Source: Anaerolineaceae bacterium (lineage in GTDB: Bacteria; Chloroflexota; Anaerolineae; Anaerolineales; Anaerolineaceae). Taken from it: a stretch of 8,043 nt of DNA. The translations under genes and the position numbers were made by a program. The stretch's first letter is position 1. Every line of letters begins with the position of its first letter. The notes beneath the pieces are model-generated. The model saw nothing but the letters and a program-made list of their open reading frames with translations. It was not told the DNA's origin and ran no database searches. The stretch is from assembly GCA_021107195.1 (NCBI GenBank), contig JAIOTF010000281.1, positions 1 through 8,043 on the forward strand, read 5' to 3'. Shown in pieces: positions 5,780 through 8,043 of this stretch.

Positions 5780-5793
5780 CCTGTAATTACAGG
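5780..5793. promoter_or_regulatory. Perfect 14-base palindrome, candidate operator in the 5' leader
   Basis: CCTGTAATTACAGG is a perfect palindrome lying roughly 5-20 bases after the predicted transcription start and just before the ribosome-binding site. The core GT-N4-AC resembles binding sites of GntR-family regulators of sugar and sugar-acid catabolism. A repressor here would block the operon when its substrate is absent. The regulator is not encoded in this window. Confidence 0.5.
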
Positions 5794-5810
5794 TTGATTG
5801 GAGGAGCACC

Positions 5811-6407
5811 ATGATGAAAGATATTCCTTACACATTTAATATTTCTGCAGCGACCGGTTTGCCGGACAGTTGGGATCGTCATTATGAGCGGCGGTTATCG
5901 TCGATGAAAGGGCAGTTTGAAGACACCGCTGCTATGGAAGCTATGATCGCAGAGAATGAGCCGGTGCTCTATGAGGTATACGAATTGAAGCGGCCTGAGG
6001 TCGCAGGGGAATTGCTGCATGGCGTTTCGGTGATCCGCCCGGGCCAGGTGGGTAATGAATATTTCATGACTAAAGGACATTTCCATTCCTTATTGGAAAC
6101 GGCGGAGGTGTATTATTGCCTTCAAGGGGAAGGGATGATGGTCATGGAGACCCCGGAAGGGGATTGGAATGTGCAGCTATTTGCACCGGGCACGGTTTTA
6201 TACGTCCCGCCGCGCTGGGCGCACCGCTCGGTCAATACCGGCAAAGATGAGGATTTGATCTTGCTCTTTGTTTATCCGGGTGATGCCGGGCACGATTACG
6301 GCACGATCGAAATTCAGGGATTTCGGAAACTGGTGATCGAAAAAGATGGTGAAGTTAAGATAGTTGATAATCCTCGCTGGGTCTCTCCGGAAAGGCGTTT
6401 TGTATGA
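5811..6407 (+). CDS. pgiA: Cupin-type glucose-6-phosphate isomerase
   Basis: The enzyme interconverts glucose 6-phosphate and fructose 6-phosphate using a metal bound in a cupin barrel; it is unrelated to the classical SIS-fold Pgi. The metal-binding motif TKGHFHSLLETAEVY gives H90, H92 and E99, and PPRWAHRSVNTG gives H138; these correspond to the ligands H88, H90, E97 and H136 of the Pyrococcus furiosus enzyme. YPGDAGHDYGTIE and GFRKLVIEKDGEVKIVDNPRW complete the family pattern. The 198-residue length is typical. Two adjacent ATGs (5811, 5814) follow GGAGGAG; I take the first (six bases of spacing from GGAGG), and the difference is one residue. It is the first gene of the operon and its stop overlaps the next start (ATGA). 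In this operon the true substrate could be another aldose or ketose phosphate. Confidence 0.88.
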   Translation: MMKDIPYTFNISAATGLPDSWDRHYERRLSSMKGQFEDTAAMEAMIAENEPVLYEVYELKRPEVAGELLHGVSVIRPGQVGNEYFMTKGHFHSLLETAEVYYCLQGEGMMVMETPEGDWNVQLFAPGTVLYVPPRWAHRSVNTGKDEDLILLFVYPGDAGHDYGTIEIQGFRKLVIEKDGEVKIVDNPRWVSPERRFV

Positions 6408-7375
6408 AAAAAGCCCTGCAAGAATGTAAAGTGTTGGTGACGCCCACTTCTTTTGGCAGGCAGGACCCCGAACTTAAAAAGCAACTGGAAGCCGCTGTCA
6501 AACAAGTCTTCTATAATACAACCGGCAAGCCTTTATCCTCGGACGACCTGGTCCAGATGCTTCCTGGCGTGGATGGTTATATTGCCGGACTGGATCAGAT
6601 TGACCGGGCTGCGCTGCAGGTGGCAAACCAGCTTCAAGTGATTGCCCGCTATGGCGTGGGCGTGGATGCGGTGGATCTGGACGCTGCACGCGAAATGGGG
6701 ATCGTGGTGACCAATACGCCGGGGGCCAATTCGGCCTCGGTCGCCGAACTGGCTGTGGGTTTGATGCTGACCCTGGCGCGGAATATTTACCAGGCGGTGT
6801 CGGTGACAGGGCGGGGAGAATGGCCGCGGCTGCGGGGTGTTTCCTTGGATGGCAAGACGGTTGGTTTGCTGGGCTTTGGCGCGATTGGCCAACAGGTTGC
6901 CAGGCGGCTGATGGGATTTGATTGCCAGGTGCTTGCTTATGACCCCTTTGCCAGCGAGGAAGCCGCCAGTAAGTATCAGGTTGAACTGTGTTCCCAGGAC
7001 GAGGTGGTTGCCCGCTCAGACTTTCTCAGCCTGCATTTGCCTGCCTTGCCGGAAACATGTGGTATGGTCAATGCAGCATTCATCGGGCAGATGAAGCACG
7101 GTGCTTACCTGATCAATACGGCCCGGGGCGAGATCGTGGATGAAGCTGCTTTGCAGGCTGGCCTGGAAAGCGGCCAGATTGCCGGTGTGGCGCTGGATGC
7201 ATTTGTCCAGCAGCCTCCAGCCGCTGATCATCCACTTTTGCAGCATGAACGTGTGATCGCTACTCCGCACATGGGGGCGCATACCGATGGCGCGACCAAT
7301 GCTATGGGCTGGGCTTCCCTGCGGGACTGTCTGGCAGTGCTTGGCGGTGAGGAGCCTTGTTATCGGGTTGCATAA
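6404..7375 (+). CDS. NAD-dependent D-2-hydroxyacid dehydrogenase (PGDH-like)
   Basis: This enzyme of the D-isomer-specific 2-hydroxyacid dehydrogenase family interconverts 2-hydroxy and 2-oxo acids. The Rossmann motif GLLGFGAIGQQVARRLM spans 154-170, and D180 at the end of the next beta strand (LAYD) predicts NAD rather than NADP. The substrate-binding ARYGVGVDAVDL (81-92), catalytic R241 in INTARGEIVDEAAL and catalytic H289 in ATPHMGAHT are present. The usual catalytic Glu in the DVFxxEP motif is Gln here (DAFVQQPP, Q270). At 323 residues it lacks the ACT regulatory domain of long serine-pathway PGDHs. The start ATG overlaps the pgiA stop by four bases. Operon context between a sugar-phosphate isomerase and KDPG aldolase argues for a role on sugar acids or a 2-keto acid rather than serine synthesis, but the substrate is unproven. 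Confidence 0.88.
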   Translation: MKKALQECKVLVTPTSFGRQDPELKKQLEAAVKQVFYNTTGKPLSSDDLVQMLPGVDGYIAGLDQIDRAALQVANQLQVIARYGVGVDAVDLDAAREMGIVVTNTPGANSASVAELAVGLMLTLARNIYQAVSVTGRGEWPRLRGVSLDGKTVGLLGFGAIGQQVARRLMGFDCQVLAYDPFASEEAASKYQVELCSQDEVVARSDFLSLHLPALPETCGMVNAAFIGQMKHGAYLINTARGEIVDEAALQAGLESGQIAGVALDAFVQQPPAADHPLLQHERVIATPHMGAHTDGATNAMGWASLRDCLAVLGGEEPCYRVA

Positions 7376-7402
7376 GAATGAAATGAAAGAGGAGATACTC
7401 TT

Positions 7403-8043
7403 ATGAGTAAAGATGTTACTTTATCAAGGATCAAAGAGTTGGGCTTGCTGGCAGTGCTGCGCGGGCCTTCCGAAGCATTGACAATAAAGATGGTGGAAGC
7501 GCTGGTTGCGGGCGGCGTGATTGGGATTGAGGTCACGTATTCGACCCCGAATGCGCCGATGGTTGTCAGGGAATTGCATGAAAAATATGGCAGCGAAATT
7601 GTGCTTGGCATGGGCACCCTCACCGAGCCAAAGCATGCCCGGCAAGCTCTGGAAGCCGGTGCCAGTTTTCTGGTCAGCCCGCACACCGATCCCGAGCTTG
7701 CGGGCGCGATGACGGCCACTGGTCTGGCGACGATGATGGGCGCTACGACGCCCTCCGAAGTGGTGCGAGCGCGCAAATTAGGGTCTGACATCGTGAAACT
7801 ATTCCCAGGCTCGCTGGGCGGCCCGGCATATTTGAAGGCTATCCGTGACCCGTTGCCGGACATCCCGCTCATGCCGACTGGCGGTGTGCGTATTGAGAAT
7901 ATTGCTGCTTGGTTCGCGGCTGGTGCAGTTGCTGTCGGGGCTGGCGGGTCGTTATGTCCGCGGGCGCTTGCAGAGGCTGGTGAATTTGACAAGATCAGTG
8001 ATCGAGCCCGGTTGTATGTGGATGCGGTGCGCAAGGCACGGCA
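7403..8043 (+). CDS. eda: KDPG/KHG aldolase, 3' end beyond the window
   Basis: A class I aldolase that splits 2-keto-3-deoxy-6-phosphogluconate (or 4-hydroxy-2-oxoglutarate) into pyruvate and a C3 aldehyde. The frame is open to the right edge, giving 213 residues, essentially the full family length (about 205-215), so the stop is probably close. GGVIGIEVTYSTP contains E43, the expected general base; DIVKLFPGSLGGPAYLKAI contains K132, the Schiff-base lysine; MPTGGVRIEN (157-166) is the phosphate/carboxylate loop, and VGAGGSL follows. Two positions are unusual: MMGATTPSEV replaces the common PG..TP(T/S)E, and S47 stands where the E. coli enzyme has a substrate-binding Arg. The start at 7403 has AGAGGAG eight bases upstream. 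It follows the dehydrogenase by 27 bases in the same operon. Confidence 0.9.
   Translation, partial: MSKDVTLSRIKELGLLAVLRGPSEALTIKMVEALVAGGVIGIEVTYSTPNAPMVVRELHEKYGSEIVLGMGTLTEPKHARQALEAGASFLVSPHTDPELAGAMTATGLATMMGATTPSEVVRARKLGSDIVKLFPGSLGGPAYLKAIRDPLPDIPLMPTGGVRIENIAAWFAAGAVAVGAGGSLCPRALAEAGEFDKISDRARLYVDAVRKAR

Noticed and set aside
5641..5835. 64-residue minus-strand open frame
   Set aside because: It runs through the sugar-operon promoter and leader and through part of an operator palindrome; low-complexity, no homology features.
7360..8034. 224-residue minus-strand open frame
   Set aside because: It is the shadow of the plus-strand KDPG aldolase, which has full family motifs and a ribosome-binding site; the minus frame is rich in Ser, Ala, Thr and Pro, typical of antisense translation.

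Overview
The window is bacterial, gene-dense DNA of moderate GC content. It holds housekeeping genes, a clearly AT-richer toxin-antitoxin cassette, and the start of a sugar-phosphate/sugar-acid operon. The gene set (lspA-rluD pair, cupin-type phosphoglucose isomerase, KDPG aldolase) and the short degenerate TGATCCC-like intergenic repeats would suit a Chloroflexota (Anaerolineae-like) genome. That assignment is an inference; nothing here is diagnostic of taxon.

Layout. Positions 1-144 are the C-terminal end of an unrecognised plus-strand gene. Positions 145-500 carry no convincing gene but hold two arms of degenerate short repeats in inverted orientation and an imperfect stem-loop. lspA (signal peptidase II) and rluD (23S rRNA pseudouridine synthase) follow with a 4-base GTGA overlap and end at an intrinsic terminator. 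A 63-base palindromic repeat then sits directly before ltaE (low-specificity L-threonine aldolase) and may supply its promoter; ltaE ends at a second strong terminator. A YjbQ/UPF0047 gene stands alone between hairpins. Positions 3770-4165 are a gene-poor stretch with hairpins and a possible gene remnant.

Positions 4166-5655 hold a minus-strand two-gene toxin-antitoxin module: an MqsR-like toxin followed by a 331-residue antitoxin that joins an MqsA-type zinc finger and helix-turn-helix to a C-terminal SocA-like/Panacea domain. Its promoter (TTGACA-N17-TATAGT) is overlapped and abutted by two near-identical AT-rich palindromes, good candidates for autoregulatory operators.

From 5740 to the right edge, a strong promoter (TTGACA-N17-TAGAAT) with a perfect 14-base palindrome in the 5' leader drives three genes: a cupin-type glucose-6-phosphate isomerase, an NAD-dependent D-2-hydroxyacid dehydrogenase whose usual catalytic Glu position is Gln, and a KDPG/KHG aldolase cut by the window edge. 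Together they suggest a regulated route through a 2-keto-3-deoxy sugar acid phosphate into pyruvate and a C3 aldehyde.

The points most worth following are the dual-domain MqsA-Panacea antitoxin with its operator pair, and the altered dehydrogenase in the sugar operon.
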